From contig CAZFLA010000001.1 in assembly GCA_964519405.1 (NCBI GenBank), positions 1 to 64,000 on the forward strand: DNA of 64,000 nt. The letters are read 5' to 3'. The position numbers and the translations under genes were made by a program. The stretch is from G963677485 sp964519405. Its GTDB lineage: Bacteria; Armatimonadota; HRBIN16. The notes below the pieces were generated by a model. The model was given only the letters and a program-made list of their open reading frames with translations, was not told where the DNA came from and ran no database searches. Of this stretch, positions 26,583 to 34,455 are shown in pieces (positions within the stretch are counted from its first letter, which is position 1; the number at the start of each line of letters is the position of its first letter).

Positions 26583-26611
26583 TTGACATACCGTTTCTGA
26601 AAAGGAACAAT
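26583..26611 (+). promoter_or_regulatory. Possible promoter for uppS-dxr
   Basis: A consensus TTGACA (26583-26588) is followed after 17 bases by AACAAT (26606-26611). An alternative -10, TACAAT, lies at 26639-26644 but has no matching -35. Confidence 0.4.
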
Positions 26612-26670
26612 GAATAGTTAGCCGATTGCTTGTTTATATACAATAAAGAACTAGGAAAGTGAACCATTCT

Positions 26671-27444
26671 ATGCAGCAACTTGACACAAATACTCCCGCA
26701 GTTAAGGCAGCCATCGAAGCCGGTCTTGATCTACAGCGGATACCGGGTCATATCGCGATCATTATGGATGGCAACGGTCGATGGGCTGCCGGACGTGGGT
26801 TTCCGCGTCTGATTGGCCACCGGCAGGGATATAAGACGGTGCGCAATATTGTGCGTGAGGCTTCTGATCTTGGTGTGAAGGCGCTGACCCTGTATACATT
26901 CAGCACAGAGAACTGGCGGCGTCCGCAAGAGGAAACCTCCGGGTTGATGAAGTTAATCGGTGAGGCTGCTCGGGTGGAACTCCGAAGCATGTATCAAAAC
27001 GGGGTTCAGGTGCGGGTGAGCGGCAGAATGGATGGCCTTCCTGAGGATGTGCGTGAAGAGCTGCAGCGCGGCATAGAGATGACCAAGAACAACGACCGCA
27101 TCGTGTTGAACCTTGCCATCAACTACGGTGGGCGTGCGGAGCTTGTAGACGTCATGCGGCAGTTAGCCACGAAAGTGGCGGCTGGTGAACTGACAGCAGA
27201 ACAGATAGATGAAGCTTGCATCAATTCACAGCTATATACCGCGGGATTACCCGATCCTGATCTGCTGATACGCACGGCAGGGGAGCTGAGGTTGAGTAAC
27301 TTCCTCATTTGGCAGACTGCGTATTCGGAGTTGTATATAACACCTACATTATGGCCTGATTTCACACTGGAACACTTAGTGGGTGCGATCAGTGAATATC
27401 AGCATAGAGTAAGAAAGTTTGGCGGGGTAATAGACAAGAAATGA
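26671..27444 (+). CDS. uppS: Isoprenyl transferase (undecaprenyl diphosphate synthase)
   Basis: The 257-residue enzyme adds isopentenyl units in cis to farnesyl diphosphate to make the lipid carrier for cell-wall and surface polysaccharide synthesis. IIMDGNGRWA holds the catalytic Asp, followed by GHRQGY and LTLYTFSTENWRRP; the C-terminal DLLIRTAGELRLSNFLIWQ binds diphosphate and has Ala where most relatives have Ser (RTSGE). The ATG at 26671 is chosen over a GTG at 26659, which would abut the AGGAAA site. dxr overlaps by four bases; the usual cdsA gene between them is absent. Confidence 0.95.
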   Translation: MQQLDTNTPAVKAAIEAGLDLQRIPGHIAIIMDGNGRWAAGRGFPRLIGHRQGYKTVRNIVREASDLGVKALTLYTFSTENWRRPQEETSGLMKLIGEAARVELRSMYQNGVQVRVSGRMDGLPEDVREELQRGIEMTKNNDRIVLNLAINYGGRAELVDVMRQLATKVAAGELTAEQIDEACINSQLYTAGLPDPDLLIRTAGELRLSNFLIWQTAYSELYITPTLWPDFTLEHLVGAISEYQHRVRKFGGVIDKK

Positions 27445-28580
27445 AACGCATTGCTGTATTAGGATCAACGGGTTCTATTGGAACCCAAACACTGGATGTC
27501 ATCGAACGGCTGCAGGATAAGCTGCAGGTTGTGGCTCTGGCCGCAAATAGCCATGTAGATGCCATCGCCGAACAAGCGAAGCGCTTTAATGTATCCAACC
27601 TCTGCATGATGAATCCAGATGCTGCGAAAGCTCTGAGCAGTCAGCTTGGGGGCATCAGTGTGCTCAGCGGTGATGACGGATTATGCGTACTCGCGCAGCT
27701 TCCAGAAGTCGACATCGTCGTGATCTGCGTCAGCGGTGTGTGCGGCTTAGGTGCGACGCTAGCGGCGATTGAGGCTAGCAAAGACATCGCTTTAGCAAGT
27801 AAAGAGGTGTTGGTGGCTGCCGGCGAAAGTGTGATGCGACTCGCACGCGAGCACGGTGTTGTTGTGACGCCCATCGACAGCGAACACAGTGCCATCTTTC
27901 AGTGCCTTCAGGGATACCGCAGCAGCGATGTATCACGGCTGCTCATCACCAGCTCCGGTGGAGCGGTGCGCGATGTTGCTGTAGATAAGCTGCCTGAGGT
28001 GACAGTGGAACGTGCACTGAAGCATCCAAACTGGAGTATGGGCGTAAAGATCACAATCGACAGTGCGACGCTGATGAACAAAAGTTTAGAAGTCATCGAG
28101 GCTTGCTGGCTGTTTGATGTGCCATTTAAGCAGGTTGATGTTGTGATCCACCCACAGAGCATCGTGCATAGCTTAGTGGAGTTCAACGATGGCTCGCTGT
28201 TGGCTCAGCTGGGGCTGCCCGACATGCGGCTGCCGATTCAATATGCGCTGCTGTATCCACAGCGGATTGACACCGATCTGCCTCGTCTTGATATCACCAA
28301 GGCGGGGGCACTTTGCTTCGCACAGCCTGATTTAGATAGGTATCCTTCCCTTAAGCTGGCGGATATGGCGATGGAGGCCGGCGGTACCATGTGCGCTGTT
28401 ATGAACGGTGCGAACGAGGTGGCTGTTGAGCGATTCGTGCATGGAGAAATTGGCTTCACACACATCGTGGATCTCGCCAGAAGCGTGATGCTTGCTCATA
28501 ATCCAAAAGAGGCGACATTGGGCAATGTATATGATGCCGACGCATGGGCCCGAAAACAGGCTGTAGACTGGAGTATGTAG
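27441..28580 (+). CDS. dxr: 1-deoxy-D-xylulose 5-phosphate reductoisomerase
   Basis: This is the second enzyme of the MEP isoprenoid pathway, converting DXP to MEP with NADPH. LGSTGSIGTQTLDVI near the N-terminus is the nucleotide-binding loop, ASKEVLVAAGE and PIDSEHSAIFQ carry the metal-binding Asp and Glu, and HPNWSMGVKITIDSATLMNK is the flexible active-site lid with its conserved His and Trp. Length (379 residues) is normal. It overlaps uppS by four bases, which links precursor synthesis to undecaprenyl diphosphate synthesis in one transcript. The enzyme should be cytosolic. Confidence 0.97.
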   Translation: MKRIAVLGSTGSIGTQTLDVIERLQDKLQVVALAANSHVDAIAEQAKRFNVSNLCMMNPDAAKALSSQLGGISVLSGDDGLCVLAQLPEVDIVVICVSGVCGLGATLAAIEASKDIALASKEVLVAAGESVMRLAREHGVVVTPIDSEHSAIFQCLQGYRSSDVSRLLITSSGGAVRDVAVDKLPEVTVERALKHPNWSMGVKITIDSATLMNKSLEVIEACWLFDVPFKQVDVVIHPQSIVHSLVEFNDGSLLAQLGLPDMRLPIQYALLYPQRIDTDLPRLDITKAGALCFAQPDLDRYPSLKLADMAMEAGGTMCAVMNGANEVAVERFVHGEIGFTHIVDLARSVMLAHNPKEATLGNVYDADAWARKQAVDWSM

Positions 28581-28588
28581 CAGATACT

Positions 28589-28615
28589 ATCTCGCCATCG
28601 AAATGATGGCGAGAT
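28589..28615 (+). terminator. Inverted repeat after dxr, probable terminator
   Basis: ATCTCGCCATC and GATGGCGAGAT form a perfect 11-bp stem with a five-base loop, nine bases after the dxr stop. T residues downstream are sparse. Confidence 0.6.
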
Positions 28616-28731
28616 GCCTCAATTTCGGGCTTTATGAGCCATTATGACAGGATCACGCTGCTGCGGATGCCATCGTAATTTGCCGGTGGAGGTGATGTGT
28701 TTTGAGAAAATGAAATAGGGGAATCTGCCCC

Positions 28732-28760
28732 TTGTGTAAATTCCGATTTCTGGTTATAAT
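28732..28760 (+). promoter_or_regulatory. Promoter of tRNA-Cys
   Basis: TTGTGT (28732-28737), a 17-base spacer and a perfect TATAAT (28755-28760) lie so that transcription would begin about six bases before the tRNA. Confidence 0.75.
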
Positions 28761-28772
28761 ATCTTTGCTCAA

Positions 28773-28847
28773 GGCGCCATACCCAAGTGGCTAAGGGAGC
28801 GGTCTGCAAAACCGCGATCACCGGTTCGATTCCGGTTGGCGCCTCCA
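28773..28847 (+). tRNA. tRNA-Cys (anticodon GCA)
   Basis: The 75-base sequence folds as a cloverleaf: acceptor GGCGCCA with TGGCGCC, D arm CCC...GGG, anticodon stem GCGGT/ACCGC with loop CTGCAAA (anticodon GCA), and T arm CCGG TTCGATT CCGG. The discriminator base is T, as expected for Cys, and CCA is encoded in the DNA. It has its own promoter just upstream. Confidence 0.97.
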
Positions 28848-28857
28848 ATTCCTCAAA

Positions 28858-30306
28858 CTATTCCTTATTCAAATCACTCGAAGCTAATTTATCATCGCTT
28901 TTGTCTAGTTCACGCAATATCTGCAAGCCGAACAGTGCCACACGCTTTTGACCCCATACATTCAGTGTCGATAATGTATCTGTCGACTTGTGATATTCTG
29001 CGTGCAGGCCCGTGAACAAACAGAGGGAAGGAACCCCTTTAGGCAAGAACGAACCGAAGTCAGACATACCAGAGTATGTTTTTTCTTTTGTGAGGTTAAA
29101 AGGTATAAGAACGGCTTGGTTCATATTATCGAGTAAGTTGTCCCATTTTGGTGATGAGCCTACACACATCGCCCATAGTTTGTCATCGCGCAGACGCCCC
29201 ACCATATCAAAATCCAATAGTGCCTCAGTTTGGTCAATAGGCCAAAGCGGATGCTCCACATAATAGGCGGAACCCATCAGTCCCTTCTCTTCGCCCATGA
29301 ATGCGATGAAGAGCACAGGGTGGCGGAGTGGGTGGTCTTTCAGAGCGGACATTATAGACAGCATCACCGCGGTTCCGCTGCCGTCGTCATCGGCGCCTGG
29401 CCGGAGCTCTCCCCTGACGATACCAAGGTGATCTGCATGGCAGCACACGATATACGGTCTGTCCTGCAGCTCCGGGGTAGTGCCGGGCAATAAACCGATG
29501 ATATTGCTAGCGGCTCCATAACATGGCTTGGTTTGCACGTTAATGTCTACCATGGGGTGTAGGCCTGATTTCATGGCTTGGAGAAGCGGTTGAGCGGCAT
29601 CCTGGCTGATGTGAATGACCGGAATGGGCAGTGACATTTCGCTGGCATCAGCGATTTTACTAAGCTCTACAGTGTTAGGTTCTATAATGATCATAGCTGC
29701 CGCACTATGCAGCAATGCTTGTGCGGCTTTATACTGCACCACCGAGTTATCTGCTATGTTTGTTCCCTCAGGAATGTCGCTAGTGACCACCGCGACCTTA
29801 TCTTCTACATCGAGATTAAGGTAGTCGTTACGGCTGCCATCACGAGCGATGTAGCCTTGATTTACGTAGACTGCCTCAGCCTTCAGTTTTCCTGATGCAC
29901 CTGATGGGTCGGCTCGAAACTGCTTTTTCCACTTCAGTGTGGTCTTCTTGCCGCTGCATGCCCACGAAAGATGCTGCTTCGAAGTTACTTTATAACTCTC
30001 TATTAACTTGAAGGGTTGAAAGTATCCGCTGCCGTCCTTTGCAGCATGTTGATCATCCATACGATTTGTGCCGAGTGTGACCAGCTTGTTGTCGGTAAAC
30101 TGTGATGCGATATATTGCTGAGCGCAGCGTCCGCCAGGGGTGTTAGTGCCGCGCCCCTGCATCTGCGGTGAGCAAAACGCCGTGTTCAGCGTATTCAGAT
30201 GGGCTTTGCTGAGGGCGTCTGCTGCGGCATTCGGAAGCACTACCACACTGACCGCAGCGAGTATACCTAGCTGGACGGCGATACGTTTGGTGATACTATT
30301 CACCAT
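28858..30306 (-). CDS. Exported M28-family metallopeptidase
   Basis: A signal peptide is likely at residues 1-28 (KRIAVQLGILAAVSVVVLPNAAADA). Residues about 130-260 carry a protease-associated (PA) insertion. The C-terminal peptidase domain has the two-zinc ligands of family M28: HADHLG, GADDDGSG, GEEKGLMGS with the catalytic Glu, FDMVGRL, and a late His in EYHKSTDT. It should trim N-terminal residues from peptides in the periplasm or outside. Length (482) is normal for PA-containing members. It begins one base after the surE stop codon region on the same strand, so the two are co-transcribed. Confidence 0.93.
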   Translation of the reverse strand: MVNSITKRIAVQLGILAAVSVVVLPNAAADALSKAHLNTLNTAFCSPQMQGRGTNTPGGRCAQQYIASQFTDNKLVTLGTNRMDDQHAAKDGSGYFQPFKLIESYKVTSKQHLSWACSGKKTTLKWKKQFRADPSGASGKLKAEAVYVNQGYIARDGSRNDYLNLDVEDKVAVVTSDIPEGTNIADNSVVQYKAAQALLHSAAAMIIIEPNTVELSKIADASEMSLPIPVIHISQDAAQPLLQAMKSGLHPMVDINVQTKPCYGAASNIIGLLPGTTPELQDRPYIVCCHADHLGIVRGELRPGADDDGSGTAVMLSIMSALKDHPLRHPVLFIAFMGEEKGLMGSAYYVEHPLWPIDQTEALLDFDMVGRLRDDKLWAMCVGSSPKWDNLLDNMNQAVLIPFNLTKEKTYSGMSDFGSFLPKGVPSLCLFTGLHAEYHKSTDTLSTLNVWGQKRVALFGLQILRELDKSDDKLASSDLNKE

Positions 30307-30307
30307 G

Positions 30308-31066
30308 TTATTCGATCTGCCAACTCTGCATCTGGCTCAGCGTGGCATCATCGGTAAGGTTCATCTGGAGGGGAGTGATCGCCACATATCCGGCTCTCAC
30401 TGTTTCGACATCACTGTCAGCCGCTTCGCCAGATTCCACGGGTCGTCCTGTAAGCCAGTAATAACTGCCGCCCCGCGGATCTTTTCGGGCATCAACCCGG
30501 TCGATATATTGCTTGCGGCCCATGCGACAGAGCTTCATGCCCTTTACACGCTCCCACGGCGCGTTAGGCGCGTTGATATTCAGCAGCGTGGTGTCCGGTA
30601 GACCGTGTTCCAGCACCTTCTGCGCAACGCTAGCAACTGCGTGTTCTGCAGCGTCATAGTCGCATATGCTGGAGTTGCAGCAGGTGCTGACAGCGATGCT
30701 GGCAATGCCAAAAGTAGTTGCTTCCATGGCGGCTGCGAGAGTGCCGGAATAGAATACATCCCAACCCATATTAGGCCCGAGGTTAATCCCACTGACAACC
30801 AGATCGCATTGATAGTCGAGTAATGTCGATATCGCCAGTGTCACGCAGTCAGAGGGAGTACCGCTGCAGCAGAACCCTTCGCTGTCGTCAGCCAGATGGG
30901 CGTGTTTCATCCGAAGCGGCTTATGCAGCGTGATCGCATGGCTGGCGCCGCTTCGCGGTTTCTCCGGTGCCACCACTACGATGTCACCAAGATGCGCTAA
31001 CGCTCGGCGCAGCTTCCATAAACCTTCTGCATGAATTCCATCGTCATTTGATAGTAGTATTTTCAT
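30308..31066 (-). CDS. surE: 5'/3'-nucleotidase SurE
   Basis: The 252-residue protein opens with ILLSNDDGIHAEGL, the metal-binding DD of SurE, and continues with SGASHAITLHKPLR, SGTPSDCVTLA and SGINLGPNMGWDVFYSGTLAAA, all diagnostic. SurE removes phosphate from nucleoside 5'- or 3'-monophosphates and short polyphosphate in the cytoplasm, often in stationary phase. Here it is followed directly by an exported peptidase rather than the more common pcm or nlpD. A terminator separates it from the preceding operon. Confidence 0.96.
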   Translation of the reverse strand: MKILLSNDDGIHAEGLWKLRRALAHLGDIVVVAPEKPRSGASHAITLHKPLRMKHAHLADDSEGFCCSGTPSDCVTLAISTLLDYQCDLVVSGINLGPNMGWDVFYSGTLAAAMEATTFGIASIAVSTCCNSSICDYDAAEHAVASVAQKVLEHGLPDTTLLNINAPNAPWERVKGMKLCRMGRKQYIDRVDARKDPRGGSYYWLTGRPVESGEAADSDVETVRAGYVAITPLQMNLTDDATLSQMQSWQIE

Positions 31067-31127
31067 AACACCTTCAGCTTAGCATACGTAGATAGTGATA
31101 AACAGATTACAGGCTTATTTCAACAAC

Positions 31128-31155
31128 AAAGGACGGCAAATATTTGCCGTCCTTT
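31128..31155 (-). terminator. Terminator behind the PII-like gene
   Basis: A perfect 13-bp palindromic stem (AAAGGACGGCAAA / TTTGCCGTCCTTT with a two-base centre) lies 22 bases after the PII-like stop. Read leftwards it ends in CCTTTGTTGTTG, a T-rich tail. Confidence 0.75.
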
Positions 31156-31176
31156 ATGATAATCATGCCATATCGA

Positions 31177-31482
31177 CTAGAATATTTCAGAAACATTCCA
31201 GCAGAAGAGGCGCAACGGCACATGACGGGGAACACGTGATTCGCGTAGGTCTGTCACACACTGCTTAAGGCGCTCATACTGCTCCTTGGTGCACGCACAA
31301 TAGATCATTGTGTTGATACCAGGCCACACCGGCGAATTATCACGCCGGCCGTTTTCGCTGAATCCAGTGGCGTTCTGAGTCACCGTATAACCGGGTAAAC
31401 CCGCTTCGTCCATGGATCTCAGCATATGCGCAGATACACCTTCATCGCACGTAATCAATGCCATTACCAACTCGTCACACAT
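31177..31482 (-). CDS. PII-like small protein (PG0541-type)
   Basis: The ATG at 31482 is chosen because AAGGAAGG lies seven bases upstream; a start at 31506 would overlap the preceding gene. The 101-residue product has the strand-helix-strand layout of PII-like ferredoxin-fold proteins: an ALITC strand, a helix with MLRSMDEAGLPGYTV, a flexible loop rich in Gly/Asn/Asp, PGINTMIYCAC, and a second helix EQYERLKQCVTDLRE. The GYTV and WPGIN segments are those of the PG0541 group. Such proteins sense small ligands. It is 13 bases downstream of trpB2 and is the last gene before a terminator, so a link to tryptophan or indole use is plausible. Confidence 0.55.
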   Translation of the reverse strand: MCDELVMALITCDEGVSAHMLRSMDEAGLPGYTVTQNATGFSENGRRDNSPVWPGINTMIYCACTKEQYERLKQCVTDLRESRVPRHVPLRLFCWNVSEIF

Positions 31483-31495
31483 GATATGACCTTCC

Positions 31496-32806
31496 TTAGT
31501 CCTCAAGCTTACCGTTGAGGTATGAATCGTAAGCAGGCAGATCGAGCTGGCCGTTACCGCTGATGTTCATCAAGATAACGCGCTCTTTACCTTCTTCTTT
31601 AGCCTTCAGAGCTTCGTCGATGGCTGCGCTGATGGCATGGCTAGACTCAGGAGCTGGCAGCAATCCTTCTGCACGCGCGAAGCATACAGCAGCTTCAAAT
31701 GCCTTGGTTTGTGGTAATACCACGGCTTCCATGAGCCCATGTTCGTATGCATGGCTGACTGCAGGACCCATACCATGATATCTTAGCCCGCCAGCATGGA
31801 TACTCGGTGGCATATATTCGCAGCCCAGAGTGTACATTTTCATCAGCGGGGTCATCATAGCGGTATCGCCAAAGTCGTAGCGTAACTCACCCTTAGTCAG
31901 GCTGGGGCAGCTAGCAGGTTCAGCGGCGATGCATCGCACCTGCTTGGTGTTTTCGCCTCGCAATGTGCGTCCAATCCATGGGAACGCGATGCCGGCAAAG
32001 TTGGAGCCGCCGCCTACACAAGCGATGACTACATCCGGTTCCTCACCGGCCATTTCCATCTGGGTGATAGTTTCCTGTCCGATGATGGTTTGGTGTAAGC
32101 AAACATGGTTCATGACGCTTCCCAACGAATACTTGGTTCCAGGATGTGTGACGGTGTCTTCAACGGCTTCGGAAATAGCAATGCCGAGGCTGCCCGGGCA
32201 GTCAGGATCCTGTTCTAATACTTTCCGACCGTATGCGGTATTGTTGCTTGGGCTAGCGTAGACCTTACCGCCAAAGGTCTGCATCATCAAACCGCGATAG
32301 GGTTTTGTTTCGTAACTGACCTTTACTTGGTAGATAATACATTCGATATCGAACATTGCACAAGCGATAGCTAAACTAGCACCCCATTGGCCTGCACCGG
32401 TTTCGGTTGCGAGACGGGTGGTTCCTGCTAGTTTATTGAAGTAAACCTGAGCAACGGCAGTGTTTGGTTTGTGGCTGCCTGCAGGGCTATTTCCTTCATA
32501 CTTATAGTAGATATGTGCAGGGGTATCCAAAATCTGTTCTAACCGGCGAGCACGGAATAGTGTGCTGGGTCGCCACTTAGTATATATGTCACGAACTACA
32601 TCGGGGATTTCAATCCAACGCTCAGTTGACAGCTCTTGCTCAATGAGGTTGCGTGGGAAAATAGCCTCAAGCTCTTCCGGCTTTAGCGGCTCTTTTGTAC
32701 CCGGATTAATCATTGGAGCCATAGGCTCTTTATAATCGGATGCTATATTGTACCAATGTGTTGGTATTTGGCGGGTCGTGAGATCAATTCTATTGTCGTA
32801 ATGCAA
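31496..32806 (-). CDS. Tryptophan synthase beta chain, TrpB2 class
   Basis: The 436-residue enzyme has the long N-terminal extension and the YYKYEGNSPAGSHKPNTA motif of the TrpB2 group; the Lys in GSHKPNTA binds PLP and GGGSNFAG holds the cofactor phosphate. Catalytic Glu lies in the TETGAGQWG segment. TrpB2 enzymes condense indole with serine (or O-phosphoserine) and act without the alpha subunit; no trpA or other trp gene is nearby. It may salvage indole. It belongs to the leftward hisG-ruvA-ruvB-TPR operon and is followed by a PII-like gene. AGGAGG lies about 10 bases before the start. Confidence 0.93.
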   Translation of the reverse strand: MHYDNRIDLTTRQIPTHWYNIASDYKEPMAPMINPGTKEPLKPEELEAIFPRNLIEQELSTERWIEIPDVVRDIYTKWRPSTLFRARRLEQILDTPAHIYYKYEGNSPAGSHKPNTAVAQVYFNKLAGTTRLATETGAGQWGASLAIACAMFDIECIIYQVKVSYETKPYRGLMMQTFGGKVYASPSNNTAYGRKVLEQDPDCPGSLGIAISEAVEDTVTHPGTKYSLGSVMNHVCLHQTIIGQETITQMEMAGEEPDVVIACVGGGSNFAGIAFPWIGRTLRGENTKQVRCIAAEPASCPSLTKGELRYDFGDTAMMTPLMKMYTLGCEYMPPSIHAGGLRYHGMGPAVSHAYEHGLMEAVVLPQTKAFEAAVCFARAEGLLPAPESSHAISAAIDEALKAKEEGKERVILMNISGNGQLDLPAYDSYLNGKLED

Positions 32807-32850
32807 TGGAAATCCTCCGAAAGGTTAATGATTGTAAATAATACCTAAAA

Positions 32851-34455
32851 CTAGTGTACACCAACTGTATTTTGCTTGCCTGCACTGATGGCTTCTCGTA
32901 GCGCCTCACCGATACTGGTCTCACCCTCCGTCTGTTGGGCTGCGTCGTTGTTGGTGATCGCATCAGTCAGTGTGGCCAAGCCATTCTTAAGTAATACACA
33001 ACTAAGTTTATAGCCCTCATGCTGCGTTATCTGCTGAGGAGTCGGGACAAGTCCCGACACATAGCCATAAAGCTTCTCAGCTTCGTTGCTGTGTGTTGTG
33101 AGTTCATTGTAAAGCTGTTCGCGAGTGGTCTTTTTGTCTTTCTGCGACTTAATAGCATCGGTGCTAAGCTGACAGATCTTTTGAATAGAAGGATACAAGT
33201 CAGCAACCAGGCTGCCGAAAATATCTGATCGTGTGGTTTCATCGGTATCAGGAACCAACTTGTAGATCTGAGTGACCATATTGGCAGCGTCGGTAAATTG
33301 GTTTTTCAATGCGTAAAGATGAGCCAATTTCATGTATGGTTCGTAATGATCTTTGGCTGCATCAAGAGTCTTCTTAAGCAGTGTTTCGGCTTCGTTAAGA
33401 CGTCCGTTGTTCCACAAAACATCTACCAACCGCAAAGCTATCTGCACGTTTGATGGGTCTTTGTCGAGCATTTGCCGAAATAGTTTCTCGGCTTCTTCTG
33501 GCTGATCAGCAGATACATACGCATCAGCGAGTGGACCTGCTAGTTCCGACACTGCTCCAATAAGTTCCGTGGCCCGTTTGGCTTCATTCAACGCTTCCGT
33601 ATCCATCTTCAGTTTAAGATAGGCGTTTATAAGCTTCGCACGCGGAGCTGGTTGAAGCGGCTGTAAACTGATGGCATCACGGTATTTCGCGATGGCTAAT
33701 GCAAGATCACCGGCTTGCAAGGCGCGATCACCAGCTTCTTCGTTCTGCTTCGATAAACTCGATGTATCACCCGTCGGTTCAGCAGGGCTTTCTGGAGCAA
33801 CTGCTGCAGGTGCAGGTGTTGATGTCTCTTTAGTGGGTGCTTCGATCATCGCCGTGCCGTTCAAGGGCTCTGCAACAAGTTTGGTCGAAAGCGTTGATGC
33901 GGCTGTTCGTGCGGTGCTAATTCTGTCAATCTCTTTGTTTGATCCGCGGTAAATGACAGGGGAATCAAACTTGTTTTGCCATGTCTGATTGCTATTTGTT
34001 GCTTTCCATACGGCCGATATGCGCAGTGTCATGTTCTTCGTGAATTTAACAGGTTGTTTATTTTTAGTTTTCTTTGCGATTTGTTTCGAAGGAGTAACCT
34101 GAACGGTATCTTCTACGAGCTGAGCTGAAATCTGCAATGAAGCCTGTGCGCCTAACGCTGCCGATATGGCAAGCTGCTGGGTTGCATTAGGTGCGGCTAT
34201 CGCTAAGTTTTTGTCAATTGAACCTTCTGCGACAAGTCGTTGGATGAACGGCTCTGAAGGTTGGTAAACCAGTGAGTCCGCTCGCTTCGTCTGCTCTATC
34301 TGCTCGCTTAAGGCTGCCGTAATTGGAAACGCCGATTCTGCGCTGTCAATCTGGTAGATAACAACCAACGGCCGCTTCTCCTTGGTTTGAGCTTCGACCG
34401 TGGAGAAGGCTGCTATACACATCACAAAACACAGAATGAAACCTAGTCGCCGCAT
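32851..34455 (-). CDS. Exported TPR protein
   Basis: Residues 1-22 form a signal peptide (LGFILCFVMCIAAFSTVEAQ). An N-terminal domain of about 170 residues (LVVIYQIDSAESAFPITAALSEQ, then LGAQASLQISAQLVED) resembles the FlgO/CsgG-like small-molecule or protein-binding domains but is not clearly assignable. A low-complexity Pro/Ala/Thr linker follows at about 195-235, then four or more TPR units (about 238-400: DRALQAGDLALAIAKYRDAI, YVSADQPEEAEKLFRQML). It should be periplasmic. Its start overlaps the stop of the preceding gene by 13 bases, so their synthesis is coupled; both are TPR proteins of unknown role. Confidence 0.7.
   Translation of the reverse strand: MRRLGFILCFVMCIAAFSTVEAQTKEKRPLVVIYQIDSAESAFPITAALSEQIEQTKRADSLVYQPSEPFIQRLVAEGSIDKNLAIAAPNATQQLAISAALGAQASLQISAQLVEDTVQVTPSKQIAKKTKNKQPVKFTKNMTLRISAVWKATNSNQTWQNKFDSPVIYRGSNKEIDRISTARTAASTLSTKLVAEPLNGTAMIEAPTKETSTPAPAAVAPESPAEPTGDTSSLSKQNEEAGDRALQAGDLALAIAKYRDAISLQPLQPAPRAKLINAYLKLKMDTEALNEAKRATELIGAVSELAGPLADAYVSADQPEEAEKLFRQMLDKDPSNVQIALRLVDVLWNNGRLNEAETLLKKTLDAAKDHYEPYMKLAHLYALKNQFTDAANMVTQIYKLVPDTDETTRSDIFGSLVADLYPSIQKICQLSTDAIKSQKDKKTTREQLYNELTTHSNEAEKLYGYVSGLVPTPQQITQHEGYKLSCVLLKNGLATLTDAITNNDAAQQTEGETSIGEALREAISAGKQNTVGVH

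Noticed and set aside
26106..26600. 164-codon plus-strand open frame in the ABC-2 permease gene
   Set aside because: Out-of-frame reading of a clear permease gene; Cys/His-rich, no ribosome-binding site.
28642..28848. Minus-strand open frame starting MEAPTGIEPV
   Set aside because: It is antisense to tRNA-Cys and matches a well-known spurious protein type produced by translating tRNA genes backwards.
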